In this document: one piece after another, positions 36,725-48,361 of the stretch
How the letters are laid out: the number at the start of each line of letters is the position of its first letter
How positions within the stretch are numbered: position 1 is the first letter of the stretch
Assembly: GCA_021234155.1 (NCBI GenBank)
Contig: JAJEKV010000030.1
Span: forward strand, 4,818,050-4,882,049
Length of the DNA stretch: 64,000 bases
Source: Isoetes taiwanensis
Taxonomy: Eukaryota; Streptophyta; Lycopodiopsida; Isoetales; Isoetaceae
Direction: 5' to 3'
The notes under the pieces: generated by a model
Databases searched by the model: none
What the model saw: only the letters and a program-made list of their open reading frames with translations
Told to the model about the DNA's origin: nothing
Made by a program: the position numbers and the translations under genes

Positions 36725-37205
36725 AGTTCTAGTCAGTGCATATTCTTAAAATTTGAACATTAATCTTAGATTTTATAATAAAGTTTTTTCCTTTGTTTTT
36801 CTTTCAAAAAGCAAAGTTGTACTATTGTAGTGCATAAGTTGATGTATTATAAGGATATCGGTTGCGCCTTAAAAGTCTAGGATTAATGGGCTAACTAGAA
36901 ATTAGAAAGTGTAAGAAGAAGAGCTTATAGGGTATGACATTGTTGCATCTAATTTCCTAACATATGAGATTAATCAAGCATTAATTGAATTGTCAAATGT
37001 TAGACGTCTAGAGGCGACGTGGAGATAGCATGGATGGGGCAACGTGGAGATGGATGGGACATTTTGAATCACAAAAGATTCCAATATTCGTGGATACAAA
37101 AGATGCCACTACATTTGGTCGTGGATAAGATCGGGTGAGTTTGATTATATATAAGGTTGATTGAGTCAAAGGAATAAAGATGCACAAGTGGTGCACATGG
37201 AAATC
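36725..37205. other. Non-coding interval
   Basis: AT-rich sequence without recognisable genes. The small open frames lack motifs. Confidence 0.4.
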
Positions 37206-37232
37206 CAAAAAAAAAAAAAAAAAAAAAAAAAA
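37206..37232. repeat. Poly(A) tract
   Basis: Run of about 27 A on the plus strand. It could mark the 3' end of a retroposed sequence lying to the left, but no source sequence or target-site duplication was seen. Confidence 0.85.
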
Positions 37233-37299
37233 TGGTTTGGTTGGAAGTACTTGAAATGTTAGGAAAAATTATCATGATACATTAGGTTGGGCATAAAGG

Positions 37300-37600
37300 C
37301 CATGTTATTTAGGGGTCTACAATTATTGGTTGGCCTATAATTATTAGGTTCCCTATTATCATATGGCCCAAAATTAATGGGCGTTTCGCTACCATCAGGT
37401 TAACAAAAATTTAAACCATTGAAATTGGAAAGCCTCTCACTTGTTTAAAGTGCCTGTACTATGAGAGAAAATTATTATGAAATTCACATTTCGTGGTACT
37501 TTAGCTAAAATGCATTAGCTTCTTTGTACATATTGGAAACTCTCAAACTTATACCTATATCTATTGGGTGCCCCATAAATTAAATAAGTGATTGCAAACC
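37300..37600 (-). repeat. Inverted relative of the 22.1-22.8 kb repeat
   Basis: The reverse complement shares 'ttaattttgggccatat', 'gatggtagcgaaacgccc'-type and 'aaccattgaaattggaaag'-type stretches with 22090-22400. Diverged dispersed repeat, non-coding. Confidence 0.5.
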
Positions 37601-37759
37601 TCAGTTTGACAATGAGAAAACTCAATAAAGTACTCAAACTTCTTATGCCATTGTTAAAATATTGACAAGCTAGCTTTTTATTTCCCATGGCCAAGCTTTC
37701 CTTTAAACACCTATGTTTGTGGCAACTCTAACTTAAAATGTAAGCCTTTGAATACTCCA

Positions 37760-37820
37760 AACATCCCCATAAGCACGAATTATATCTTACATCCCCATAA
37801 GCATGAATTATATCTTAATA
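37760..37820. repeat. 28-bp tandem duplication
   Basis: Two adjacent copies of 'catccccataagca.gaatt' followed by 'atatctta', with one substitution. Confidence 0.8.
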
Positions 37821-39730
37821 ATCTAATATGCTTGTCTTGCTTGGGCAATGGATAGAGGAATTCGAAGTTAAGGGAACCTGTTTGTTGACATTTTAGAACC
37901 TGAAGTGCCAACCCAGAACGCATGTAAACTAGTCATGCCCTTTTCTACACAGATAACTGGAACAAACCTATCCCATTTTCTCTGAAATTGTTAACCTGGC
38001 TATCCCAAACAGATTTCTGAAGCTAATCTAGCCACTCGAGCTGTAGACAGAATGCTACAATCTTGCATTGCACTAGACATTTTTCTAGATGACAACTCCA
38101 AAGAATAAACGACATTAATAAATTTATCCCTCAAAAGCATTTCACTTTGCCCAACCAGAAAGCTTACCAGAAATGGCTAAAATCATCACTATTGTTTATC
38201 CAAAAGCAACTCTTCTGCTACATAATTTCCTGAACCGAAATTGGCTGTGCACTGTTTGGAGACAGAAAATTGGTTTGCATGTGATTGGACAGCTAAAGCC
38301 GATTCGATTTGGCTATTATCAGGCCGGAATTTAGAGACCCATCACATAGAAAGAAGTTCAGAGAATCGAAATTACCTGTGTAGGTGTTTGATGCAGCAAA
38401 AATGGTCTCCAGATGATTGTAGGAATCAACCAAGCTAAGGACGACCCGATTTGGCGATTATCAGGCCGGATTTGGGGATTGTCACTTGAACCTAGAGGCC
38501 CATGAGCATAACCGAGTTTTTCACATGAGCGATGACTTACCGTAGAAGACTGGCCTTAGGTTTTCTTGCAGACGAAGCAACCGGCAGCGGCTCCGCTTCA
38601 CATTCAAAGCATGGCAAAGACGATTTTTTCTGGCATAAGGACGCGATAAGGGCGATTCACCTGGCAAAAACTTGATGCAGCAGTGGTGCTTTGGCCAAAA
38701 TTTGAGCCGGGTCGGCTAACTCTGCTTACAGAAGAAGAGTCGAATGGTTTTAGGCGAAGAAATCGGCAATCGACCTAGCCTATATCTCTATTTTTCTAAG
38801 CACAGGCGTACACGTCTCCAAGTTTGAAAAAAGAAACTCCCTGTTCTGTGAGATCGAAAGACAGAGCATTTTTTTCCTTTTGGATTTGTTGGGTCGCTCC
38901 TTGATTTGAGTTCTGTAGAATTGAAACAGCTCAACGTTTTACAGCCGAGCAAAGTGTATTATCCAGCAAACAGAGGCTTCCTTAAATCTAGAGCTATATT
39001 ATCCTTAAATCTAGAGCAGGGAAATGGACTACGTCCTGATAATAACAACGAAGGCACTCTGTACTCTAATGCAATCTGGCCCTAAATTGCAAGAAAACTC
39101 AAACAGAAATTACCTCTTTATGCAACGATTCACAGATGGTGGATGGGTTTAGAGCCGGACGCTCCAAAATACTGGATCACTCTGTTTTCTGCAAGCATTT
39201 AAGTCCAAGAAGAAAGGCTTACCTTCACAGCAGGATGATTAAAGCCGAAGTTAGCACAGTATTGAGGCAATTTCAACATAATCTAAAGACTTAAATTCCA
39301 GTTGAAATCGCTCCTATAAGCTCCCGCAAGCAAAAATAGAGACATGTGCATATTGAATCCACAAAGCCATCACTGTCAGGGGTCTCCAATTCACAGTCCA
39401 AAGCTCCAAAGCATTGCAACCCAAAGCTCCATGGCAAAAATTCATGAAAGCAGGGGCAAGAAATCGAGCATGCCTTCTTGTTTAGATAGGATAGTGGCCC
39501 CAACTAGGGTTCTAAGAACCGCTTATCCCTTAAGAACCCGTCCAAAGAAACTTGGCTAAAAAGACAGCCGTATTCGTGAAAAGGATCTACCTTGAGATCA
39601 GATCAAACACCCTGAAAAGGATCTACCCTGAGAAGATAAATGGGCAGTAATCAATTCTGCCTTGGCAGTGCCGCTGCCTGAAATGGATGCATCTTCTGAC
39701 CTGTTTCCGCCTTTGCATTCAGTCTCCATG
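37821..39730. other. Low-repeat region with no recognised gene
   Basis: Mixed-composition DNA, more GC-rich than its surroundings. The phrase 'attatcaggccggaattt'/'attatcaggccggattt' occurs twice (38317 and 38457), a local duplication. Open frames of up to 71 codons lack motifs. Possible 5' flank or UTR of a degraded minus-strand gene. Confidence 0.3.
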
Positions 39731-39984
39731 AATTGCAACCCAACTATGAATTGGAGCTCCAAAACCTCCAGGGCTCCAAAGCTTCATGGCGGAACGAAAG
39801 CAAGAGAAAGGACGATCCCTGTAGCTGAGCCGTATAGAGAAGCCATAGCATTGCATAACCGGGAGAGGCGTATGCCATCCGAAAGAGGCCCGCCGAATAA
39901 CCATAGAAAAATTCAAAAATAGAGGCGCATGCTAACCGGAGGCCCGCTGAAGATTATATATATACGAGCATTCAGAACATTGAA

Positions 39985-39997
39985 GAATGTTCTAGAA
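39985..39997. promoter_or_regulatory. Three-unit heat-shock element
   Basis: GAA-TTC-GAA at exact 5-bp steps (GAATGTTCTAGAA), with further TTCTAGAA at 40010-40017 and GAA/TTC half-sites down to the TATA motif at 40133. Arrangement typical of heat-shock promoters; activity inferred. Confidence 0.55.
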
Positions 39998-40132
39998 TTT
40001 CTTACCATCTTCTAGAATTTCCAAGACATTCTGGAAGCTACCACATCTCCGCCAAGAAACTTCCGGAAGCCACCAAATCTGACGGCCGAGATTGCGAGGG
40101 AGCAAACCGACGGCCAAGATCTGGCAGTGCGG

Positions 40133-40140
40133 ATATAAAA
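40133..40140 (+). promoter_or_regulatory. TATA box candidate
   Basis: 'gcggatataaaaga' lies 130-150 bp downstream of the HSE cluster and is conserved at 44783-44790 in the second copy. A TTCTGGAAGC half-site pair follows immediately. It would direct transcription rightward. Confidence 0.45.
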
Positions 40141-40224
40141 GAACCTTCTGGAAGCCACTCCTAATAATTATATATATATTCAGATATACGGTGCAAGTTG
40201 CTGTCGATGCATTTTCCAAGATTC

Positions 40225-41330
40225 CAAAGATTATCTCAAGATTCCTCTAGCGTAGATTTCCAAAATTTTTATAGAGATTCCCTTAGAATCTCGTAGGTAC
40301 CCTTAGATTTCATGAGACTTCCTTAGGTTTTATGGGATTCCCTTAGCTTCCCTTTGATTTTATGAGATTTCGTTAGATTCCCAAAGATTTTATGAGACTG
40401 CGTTTATATGCTCCTTTGTCATACGGATTTGATGGCATTTTTAATTCCTCTTGATGGAATTGTTATGGTATGTTTATTTGAGTGTCGTGTCCATATGTTG
40501 GATAATGAAAATCCATTATCTAAGAATGGATTTTAGAGAAATTTGCGATAAATTCTCGTAGATTCCATTAAGATTCCCTAACGTTATCTAAGATTCCATA
40601 AAGAGCCTCTAGATTTCTCTAAGATTCCCCTAACTATGAAGATTCTTCCCCCTCTAAAATTCTACAAAAAGCGCCTTCGCTTCTATAAGATTTGTGTAGG
40701 TTCCTCACGGATTTGATGGCATTTTTAATTCCTCTTGATGGAATTGTTATGGTATGCTTATTTGAGTGTCGTGTGCATATGTTGGATAATGAAAATTCAT
40801 TGCCTAAGAATGGGTTTCAGAGAAATTTGCGACAATACGACTATCTAAAATTCCATAAAAAGCCCCTAGATTTCTTCAAGATTCCCCTAACTATGAATAT
40901 TCTTCCCCTTCTAGAATTCTACAAAAAGTGCCTTTGCTTCTATAAAATTTCTTTAGGTTCCTCAACATTCCCCTAGATTCCTTGAGATTCTATCATGCTT
41001 CCCTTAGATTTTCCAATATCCCTTCAACATTCCCCTGCATTCTCTAAGATTTCATAAAGTTCCCCTCAAACCTTCCAATATTCTATAAAAATTTGACTAA
41101 ATTCGTTAAGGTCCTTTTAGTATTTTACATAAACCCTTAGATTTTGAAAGGTTCTACAAAGATTCCTATAGATTTCAAAGACTCTAACATTATCTTAAGA
41201 TTCTATAGATTTTCTTCTAGGTTCTTTAAAATTCCACGAAGCTTCCCTTAGATTCCTTAGGATTCTAGAAAGATTCTCTTGGAAGGTTCTTTTAGTTATT
41301 TTGCACAATTGCTCGAGCTTTTCTCAAGAT
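40225..41330. repeat. AGATTC array (reverse of the GAATCT array)
   Basis: Over 1 kb of AGATTCC/TAGATTC words, the reverse complement of the arrays at 23.7-28.4 kb. It includes a tandem duplication with 284-bp period (40423-40706 and 40707-40966) of a non-array insert beginning 'acggatttgatggcattttt'. Confidence 0.7.
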
Positions 41331-42300
41331 TTGCCTACATTCACTAAACTTGCTTGGAGATTCCTTGGATTACCTTGTCTTTTTTGTGAAATTAGTCAAC
41401 TTTGAGTATTAAATTCAGGCTGGACGTAAGAAGGCCACTGGGGCTAATAAAATAGTGGTACAAAGGATGTTTTAAGATGAAAATTAGTCAACAATCCAAG
41501 ACAAATGATAATTGGCAAGATTTTTTCAAATTTTTTAAATCTCTGCACATTGTTAAGATACACCATGTCACTAGACCACGAACATGCTCAATATTTTATA
41601 TTCTGATAATCTCAACTTAGTATATTGAGTTCTTTCTAACAAACATGCATAGAAAACTGTGCAAGATATGAGATACCAATGAGTCAATGTATGGTTTTAT
41701 CATTCAGAATTGGCAATAAGCATTATGACATTCAACCCTAAATTGTGGAATGCATAACATGTGGTTAAATTTATGATTAGGTTTCACTATATGCAAACAC
41801 GACACGATTGTCTTCAAAAAGGCTACAATATCCTCTTTCATAGTATACATTTCTTTTATTTACACTTTTAATGTTCGTTTGATGTAAAGGATAAATATTT
41901 AAGACTTTTGGGAGGGGAATATTGCAAGGACCTGAATTTTTTCTAATGTTCCACTGTTTTCAAAACATTGGAGGCTTGAAAATTTTACTTTAACAAGTAG
42001 TTGGTGCATCTATAAGTGATGGTTGCCTAGGTTTTAAGTAGTTGAGGTTGCTAAGCACAACGTTGACACAATTTTAATGTCCATTTGAAGTGACAGATAA
42101 ATATTTTAAACATAACAATAATTCTTTCTAATATTTTAAACAAAACAATAATTCTTTCTAAATAGTGCACCCTTTCGAAACAATGGGAATGTTGTGAGAA
42201 CCTGAAACTTCACGTTCTTTCTAATGTGCCCCTGTTTTCAAACCATTGGAGCCCTGACAATTCTAAAGATCTGGATAGCAAATCGTTATAGACATAGAGC
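41331..42300. other. Non-coding, with one ~200-bp diverged duplication
   Basis: No gene recognised. 41866-41985 and 42069-42265 share 'ttttaatgt.c.tttga', 'gataaatattt' and 'ctgttttcaaa.cattgga' in order: a diverged direct duplication. Confidence 0.4.
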
Positions 42301-42944
42301 AAGCAGGCGCAAGTACTGCCCTAAAGAGAGAGTATTTAGGACAAAACAGAAAACCACATCAGTTAAGATTCAGAGTGGCTGACATACAGGAGCAGAATAA
42401 GAAGATTTGCAACAGATTATGGGATAGTCTGCTTGACTTGGGCCACCCAGCAGCTTAAGCATCCCGCCAAATTCATCAGACGGTTGCCTTGATTCACCAC
42501 TTGTGCTCTAACAATAGCTTGCACACATGGAAGTGAAATTTAAGTCTGCTTTCTCACAATATGTCCACGCACGAGGGCCTGCAGCCTGACTAGAGTTCTT
42601 AAGGACCGAAGTGCTCTTTGAGCCTACATGGTAGATCACAATAGATATATGGAATTCAAAATGTTAAACATGCACGCATGGCGCAGAAAATGAGAAAATC
42701 ATGCCAGAATTACAATACATCAAGGCTTTCATGACATTTTGCTTTAGGATAATACATGCATATAATCTAAGCGGCTTGTAGGCTTTATTGTGCAGTAACC
42801 TAGCCATTGCATGTGTAATTTTCTAGGGACAACAGAATAGCCCCTAGGAAAATGGGTGGATGAAAAGTAATTCTAGCTTGGAATTGTCACTGGAGAGAAA
42901 CTCTGCATTAAACAGAATATAGGGCAAGAAATACAAAACATGTA
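42301..42944. other. No feature seen
   Basis: Between the duplicated non-coding DNA and the IQ-motif fragment. It could be intron or 3' flank of that gene; nothing specific is recognised. Confidence 0.3.
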
Positions 42945-43408
42945 CCAGACAACAGCGAATAGCTGTTTGAATTCGGATAGCGGCCATTTCTTTCATCCTG
43001 TCATTCTCAATGCATAGTTCAGCGTAACTACTAACCAAAGAGTCATTCTGCTCAAAAATATGCATCTCATTAAGACTATGAAGATCTGTTTCTTCCCTTT
43101 GCTGATCTTGCCAGATATCTACGATTTCTGGAGTTGAAGCCTTCGCCTCTGGATGAGCATCTATCTTCCCTTGATGGAAACAGAATGCGCCGATCTGAAG
43201 AACTATACTTTGCAGTGGCAAGATCCCCATTGCTGGCAAATGCAAATTTACGTGCATGCCTCTTTTTTAAATATGGATTGGGCAGAGCAAGCATACCTTT
43301 TATAAGTCGTCGATGGTATTCTCTGGTAGCAGGGGAGACAGAAGCATCTTGATTACTAAGATTTTCTCCATCAAGCTCCAAGAGCGAACCTAGAATCCTA
43401 TTTTCCAT
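42945..43408 (-). pseudogene. IQ-motif (IQD-like, calmodulin-binding) protein fragment
   Basis: The minus-strand frame ends in KEMAAIRIQTAIRCCL (about 42990-42945), close to the start of the plant IQ67 domain (E..AAIRIQTAFRG). It is followed at once by a possible GT donor ('ctggtacatg'), where IQD genes commonly have an intron inside the IQ67 domain. IQD proteins bind calmodulin and associate with microtubules. The glycine after the arginine is replaced by Cys. The upstream part is in another frame (to 43408), implying a frameshift near 43190. No further IQ repeats or next exon were seen. Confidence 0.45.
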
Positions 43409-43540
43409 CCCGACCTTATCCTGGAAGCCTAAATTGTTTTTAACTCCTGCAATAAAACAGAGAAATGGTAGCTACTTGCATAAAAAATCAAATGTAAAGG
43501 GATCTAGGCATCAGAACGATTTTGCAGTTGATATTCAAAC

Positions 43541-43620
43541 ATACACAGCTCAACGCTTTAAATCCACAGTTCCAACGAGTCTTCAAATTACTGCCAAAGA
43601 AAAAACACGGATTTGAACGC
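43541..43620. repeat. Diverged duplicate of 44113-44180
   Basis: Both stretches share 'acacag.t.a.cgcttta', 'atcac/agttcc', 'gaaaaaac/acaaaaaacggattt'. The duplication brackets the multicopper-oxidase exon. Non-coding. Confidence 0.4.
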
Positions 43621-43723
43621 TCTTCCTGAAAAATACTAAATCTATCTATCTCTCTGAAACTCAAGAACAAAATAACTAAGTCTACAGAAAACAGGGGTTT
43701 TGTTTGGCAAAATGAAAAAAAAC

Positions 43724-43867
43724 TTGGCGAATCCCATGCCAGTGGACAACCAGCCCTTCAGTTGCGATTCCATTCTCCAAATCAACAATGACAGTGTCGC
43801 TGGCAGTCCGGGGACCAATATATATACTCTGCCTTGAAATGGTAGCGCCGGATTCTGGGCCTTGCTT
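43724..43867 (-). CDS. Exon of ascorbate-oxidase/laccase-like multicopper oxidase
   Basis: Acceptor 'ttttgcag' precedes 43867 and a GT follows 43724 on the minus strand. The 144-nt exon is open for 48 codons, phase 0. It ends ATEGLVVHWHGIRQ, the first copper-binding segment (HWHG) of plant multicopper oxidases, preceded by SDTVIVDLENG, matching the usual GDTVVV-L-N strand. Upstream, the normal PGPTI motif is degraded to SGATI. These enzymes oxidise ascorbate, phenolics or metals using O2 in the apoplast. The following exons were not found, so it is probably a fragment. Confidence 0.6.
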
Positions 43868-44388
43868 CTGCAAAACAGGCGATGGCTTGGTCAAAGGTAA
43901 TACCTGCAAAACAGAAGAGCATCACAAATCAAGCAAAACCCAGAAAGGGGGAAAAAAAATCAACGTCGTGAGCAACCCTATCAGCGCTGCCCTATAAGAA
44001 AAAATGCCGGGCTTCACACTGCCGGACTCCTTTTGTGATATGTCCCTGCCGGACTCCCATAATCACTGTCTACAAAAAAATTGTATGAAATGGCCGTCGA
44101 ACAGCCGGCCACATACACAGTTTAGCGCTTTACCAAAATCACTGCTAGAAGACAAAAAACGGATTTCAAAGTTGCACGTCTCCAAGCTGGAAGGACATAC
44201 GACGGAATATATAGACGAGACACGCAGCAGATGAGCATGAAGGAAAGGAAGCGCCATAGCTGGACCGATATGGCATAACCATGGCGTACGTAACCGGAAG
44301 GCACCCACAGCAGAAGCATAGATAATTCGAAAACTATTTCACCCCTCCGGGCTCGCCCATTTACTGGCTGTAACAGCCTCTTCATAAA
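43868..44388. other. Flank of the multicopper-oxidase exon
   Basis: Short open frames on both strands without motifs. A signal-peptide exon could lie here but was not identified. Confidence 0.3.
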
Positions 44389-44831
44389 TTGCAACCCAAT
44401 TATGAATTGGAGCTCCAAACCTCAAGGGCTCCAAAGCTCCATGGCGGAACGAAAGCAAGAGGAAGGGCCATCCCTGTAGCTGAGCCGTATAGAGAAGCCA
44501 TAGCATTGCATAACCGGGGCGCATGCCATAAAGAGGCCAGTCAAATAACCATAGAAAAATGTAAAATAGAGGCGCCGTAAGAGGCTAGCTGAAGAATCAC
44601 AGATTATATATATACAAGCATTCAGAACATTGAAGAATATTCTAGAATTTCTTGATACCTTCTAGAATTTCCAAGACATTCTGGAAGCTACCACATCTCC
44701 GCCAAGAAGCTTCTAGAAGCCACCAGGTCCGACGGCCCAGATCGCGAGGGAGCGAACGGACGACTGGGATCTGGCGGTGCGGATATAAAAGAAGCTTCTA
44801 GAAGCCACTCCTAATAATTATATATATATTC

Positions 44832-44850
<19 letters not shown>
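44389..44850 (+). repeat. 460-bp HSE/TATA cassette, copy 2
   Basis: Direct duplicate of 39731-40195, mostly identical, with short deletions. HSE region: 'gaatattctagaattt' (44635-44650) and 'ttctagaattt' (44661), then 'gaagcttctagaagcc' both before and just after the TATA motif 'ggatataaaa' (44781-44790). It abuts the (TA)n tract and left 830-bp repeat of RT copy 2. Confidence 0.75.

Positions 44851-44892
<42 letters not shown>
44834..44892. repeat. (TA)n microsatellite
   Basis: About 58 bp of TA separating the HSE/TATA cassette from the left direct repeat of RT copy 2. Confidence 0.9.
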
Positions 44893-44893
<1 letters not shown>

Positions 44894-45714
44894 TATTTGC
44901 TAGCTAGGGTCTAATCCAGCTAACACTTCTACTCCAAAGACTAACACTCGTTAGAATTTGAGACTAAGTCTGTCCCGACATTACCCGGGCCCATACCTTT
45001 CAACCTGGCGTGTATAACAGTGATGAGATAAAACTATAGATCAAAAGACCACCTCCAGCAAGTCAAACACGATGAAGACCAAGTATTTGGCCTCAGACCG
45101 AGCTTAACCACAGGAGAGTCTTATCCATATTTTATGGTTAACTAAGATATTTTAGAAGTAAATGACAAATATCAAATTTACCATTCTAGTCTATATTGAT
45201 GTGAAGAAAGTAGGTTTCCCGGACTTCAAACACACATGCTAATCCTAGAAGGTAGTCAAAATATAGATAAAGTTACAAATTATGTAAATGCTCAAACTAG
45301 ATGAAGACCAAATATTTGGCCCCAAACCGAGTCTAAGCATAAGAGAATTCTTCCATCATTGTATGTGTAGAGCAGAAATGCAAACTAGATACAACACAAT
45401 CCAACTAACTCTTCATACACAGCCATAGTGAAAAAGATTGGTGTCCCAATCTCAAAGCAACAAGGCTGTCATAAGAGAGTATACAAGGAGGCGTGTAATG
45501 CTAGAAATTCTGTTATAAACCATGGTAGAAAAAACAGAGGCCAACGGACCAAAATACAAAACAAAGATGGGATTTTTGGCTTTAAATAGTCATCGTGTCA
45601 AATACATTTGAAAATAGAGAAAGGATAGAGAACAACACTGTTTTCCAGAACTTATATTTTGTATTATCAGCCTATTTAGAGACACATCTTCAAGTCTAAA
45701 AGTTTAACAGTATA
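44885..45714. repeat. 830-bp direct repeat, left copy, flanking RT copy 2
   Basis: Near-identical, same-orientation match to 52405-53237, from 'tatactatttgctagctagg' to 'gtctaaaagtttaacagtata'. Only about ten small differences were noticed by eye, so the pair is much younger than the R pair of copy 1. No TG...CA ends, primer-binding site or polypurine tract were seen. This argues against a standard LTR and fits a pseudo-LTR or element-associated duplication. Confidence 0.85.
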
Positions 45715-47955
45715 AAAGAGATAGAAACTTAAAGACTTTCTTGTTCTCTCAAAATACCAACGGAAAATACTAATGTAGGTACCATCAAATGTTTTGGCAA
45801 CAACTCAGGCCCAGAAAAAGAGTTTGTTACGCAACAAAAATACGATGGGACCAACACTTATAAAGTAGAGCAAACATGAAAAAATGTAACAAGAAAAACA
45901 AACAGCCGCTTCTTTTTTCCTTGTAATTTTCGACTTGTAGTATCATCCGTCAACGATTTCCATAATCCACAAAAGGTGAGTTAAGTGTGTTACCCGCAAA
46001 GGAAACCAGAGCAAATTAGCCTTAATCGGGTAATAACCCAAGCCACTAGCGTAAGCCAAACAAAACTCGCTTTTTATCCGTATCCTTTGTTATAAAAGCT
46101 AAAAAGCTCATAAACGCTAAGAACACTAGAAGGTCGCCTAGTTATGAGACAAAGCTTTATATGAAAAAAATGCTTAAGTATGCATCGCTTAGAAGACTCT
46201 TCATTACCGGGCCGAAAAACCGAGGCTAAGAGAGCAAAAACAAGTAAAATAGTTACGATCGCAAGCTCATAGAGTAGCGACCCAAATCCTTAAGAACATA
46301 TCTCAGAAACCGAACTTGTTGCCGAAAAGAGAAAATCGAAAATGAAGCAAACCAAAGGGGTAAAAGGAAGCTTGATTGTGCCGAATCAGATAAGATGTCG
46401 AATCAAAAGCATTTATGTAACTTAGTGACAATAGAAGCTTAAAATGCGAAAAAAATGCAAAGCCGGTTATCATAGCCCATCTGACCGCTTTTTGTGCAAC
46501 CCGGATCATGAACATAGGCCTTTTTTTTAAAAAACCATCTTCATTGCACATAACAAATTTTTCAAACCTGATTGGGATCGTTGTCCAAACCGGTGTTGAC
46601 GCCCAAATGCTCAAAAGTAGAGATCTCGATTATTATAGATGGGATCATTGCCGTAAGCGGCTAGCCGCCCCTCATTGTAGCCGACCGATCACACATCTCC
46701 TAAGGATGTTTGCGACCTCCGTGTTCTTGTCCGGCCCATCGCCAATATTTTTCTAATGCCTAAACCATTTTAAGGCCCTCAAGCTTCAACCTTATTCTTA
46801 GAACCGGGGGTCGGCCAAGACTCTCTTTGCGCCATAGCAAATGATGCAGAAAATTTGGCAAAGGAAAAAGAAACGGAAACCAACATGCATTGGCATTTTT
46901 ATTTACCTTAATGCTCTGCGGAAACCCAAACGGCATTGAACTCATAGTCTTAAAGACTGGCAACTCGAAGCACATACGAAAATGGCGAATCTAGTGTGGA
47001 TTCAGTCAAGCTCACTGCCCACAGTTGCAGTCAAGCCGTTCATAATAAATTGTTAGCCATACATAAAGTCCACCACCAAGGATCATGCTATGCATAAATT
47101 CTAACATTCTAACTTATTCATAAAAGCCAAGTAGATAGAATGTCCATGGGATTTACTTCGAAGCATTAGCACTTGTAAGAATAATGTCTGGACTCAGCCA
47201 AAGGATTTGATATTACCTCAAGCCTATAGGTCCAAGTGCATTGTCTAAAACAGAAAGAAATGCAATTTTCAGTGCAACTCCTTGAAACTCTAAGGGGAGA
47301 ACAAAGGTGTAGATCATAAACCATTGCCAAAGATGTCCAAAGACGATCCAAGAGTACCATCTCTTATATCTGAAAATTGGGGGATAATGGGAACAAAGGC
47401 CCAAAACTAACATTTCATAACATAAACCAGGAAACAAGAATGCCCATGGGATTTTTGGAATTAAAGTGCTATGAAGCATAGACAAAGGTGTGTAGAATGT
47501 CTAGCCTAAGCCAAAGGATTTGATACTGCCCCTTGCACCTAGAACCTAGTATATTGTTAAAAATAAAGAGGTTATAAATTTCACAGGTCCACCTAGTGCC
47601 CCTCCTTAAAACTCTAAAGGGAGAACAAAGGTGCAAATCATAAACCTAGGTCAAGGCTGTCCCAAAGGTAATACATTAAAAGATGTAACAAAAACCACAC
47701 TTTGGACCCATAGAAGAAACAAGAGCACAATCTCCTATTTAAAGGATCCTGGGATCAAAGGCCCACTATGTTTCTAGGCTAATGTTCGAATATACCAGAC
47801 AGGCCTTTTATAACAAGATCATGTTCTATGCTGAAGTTGTTAGGACAGAAAGGCCCACCAGTCAGGCATAGAATAATCATTCAGGACCCGGGTCTTAAAA
47901 AATATAATTACCGGGTGCAATGCATTGTGCTGGATATTAGTCAAAGCTAAGATGC
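45715..47955. other. Interior of RT copy 2, non-RT part
   Basis: About 2.2 kb between the left repeat and the 3' end of the RT coding region. 45955-46110 matches 6070-6240. 47160-47340 and 47470-47665 are a ~310-bp-period tandem duplication ('agccaaaggatttgatat/actg', 'gggagaacaaaggtg.a'). Open frames up to 103 codons (46303-46614, minus) have no recognisable domain. Confidence 0.5.
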
Positions 47956-48361
47956 AGCCACCCAGCGGCCTTTATAGATATATGTATATTTATATATATA
48001 TAAAATACCTACCTCCTTCCGCAGGTTTAAGGGTCAGGGGCAAAAAGACAAAAAAGAGCTGAGTACTAGGCAAAGTATGGTGCCTAGCACTGCTGCTAGG
48101 ACCCTACAGAACCTGTACTAATGATATGTGCGTTTAACAAAAACAAAAACAAAGCACCATAAAAATAAGGCATCATTAAAACCTGACTAGTCATACCTTA
48201 TTAGCGGATGTATCTGATCAAATCTTGAGCAGAGTATGTGAGGCCAGGAAAATCCTGCTTTAGGACACTAATCACGTTTTTGCATATGGTTCTTCCGTCA
48301 AACCCATTATTGACTTAACCGTTGTATAATTTTAACAAGTCTTTTACAGCCCCAACCAAAC
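47956..48361 (-). other. RT copy 2: C-terminal coding remnant and 3' end
   Basis: Continuing past the last long frame, the minus strand still encodes readable protein in shifted frames (GFDGRTICKN and FPGLTYSAQDLIRYIR near 48310-48210), consistent with the RT thumb/C-terminus. A 3' non-coding end follows ('gctgctaggacc' at 48091-48102) and an AT tract matching the end of copy 1. No GIY-YIG endonuclease motifs were seen. Confidence 0.5.

Larger units (their letters stand above)
39731..40195 (+). repeat. 460-bp HSE/TATA cassette, copy 1
   Basis: Direct duplicate of about 44389-44850. Shared in order: 'caacccaactatgaattgg', 'catggcggaacgaaagc', 'ctgagccgtatagagaagcc', an AT tract, an HSE cluster, 'ccacatctccgccaagaa', 'gtgcggatataaaaga', then AT-rich sequence. 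The first half contains short open frames without domains. The second half is laid out like a heat-shock promoter. No start codon of a recognised gene follows. Confidence 0.75.

Noticed and set aside
37206-37232. Processed pseudogene poly(A) tail
   Set aside because: No coding homology upstream and no target-site duplication seen around the tract.
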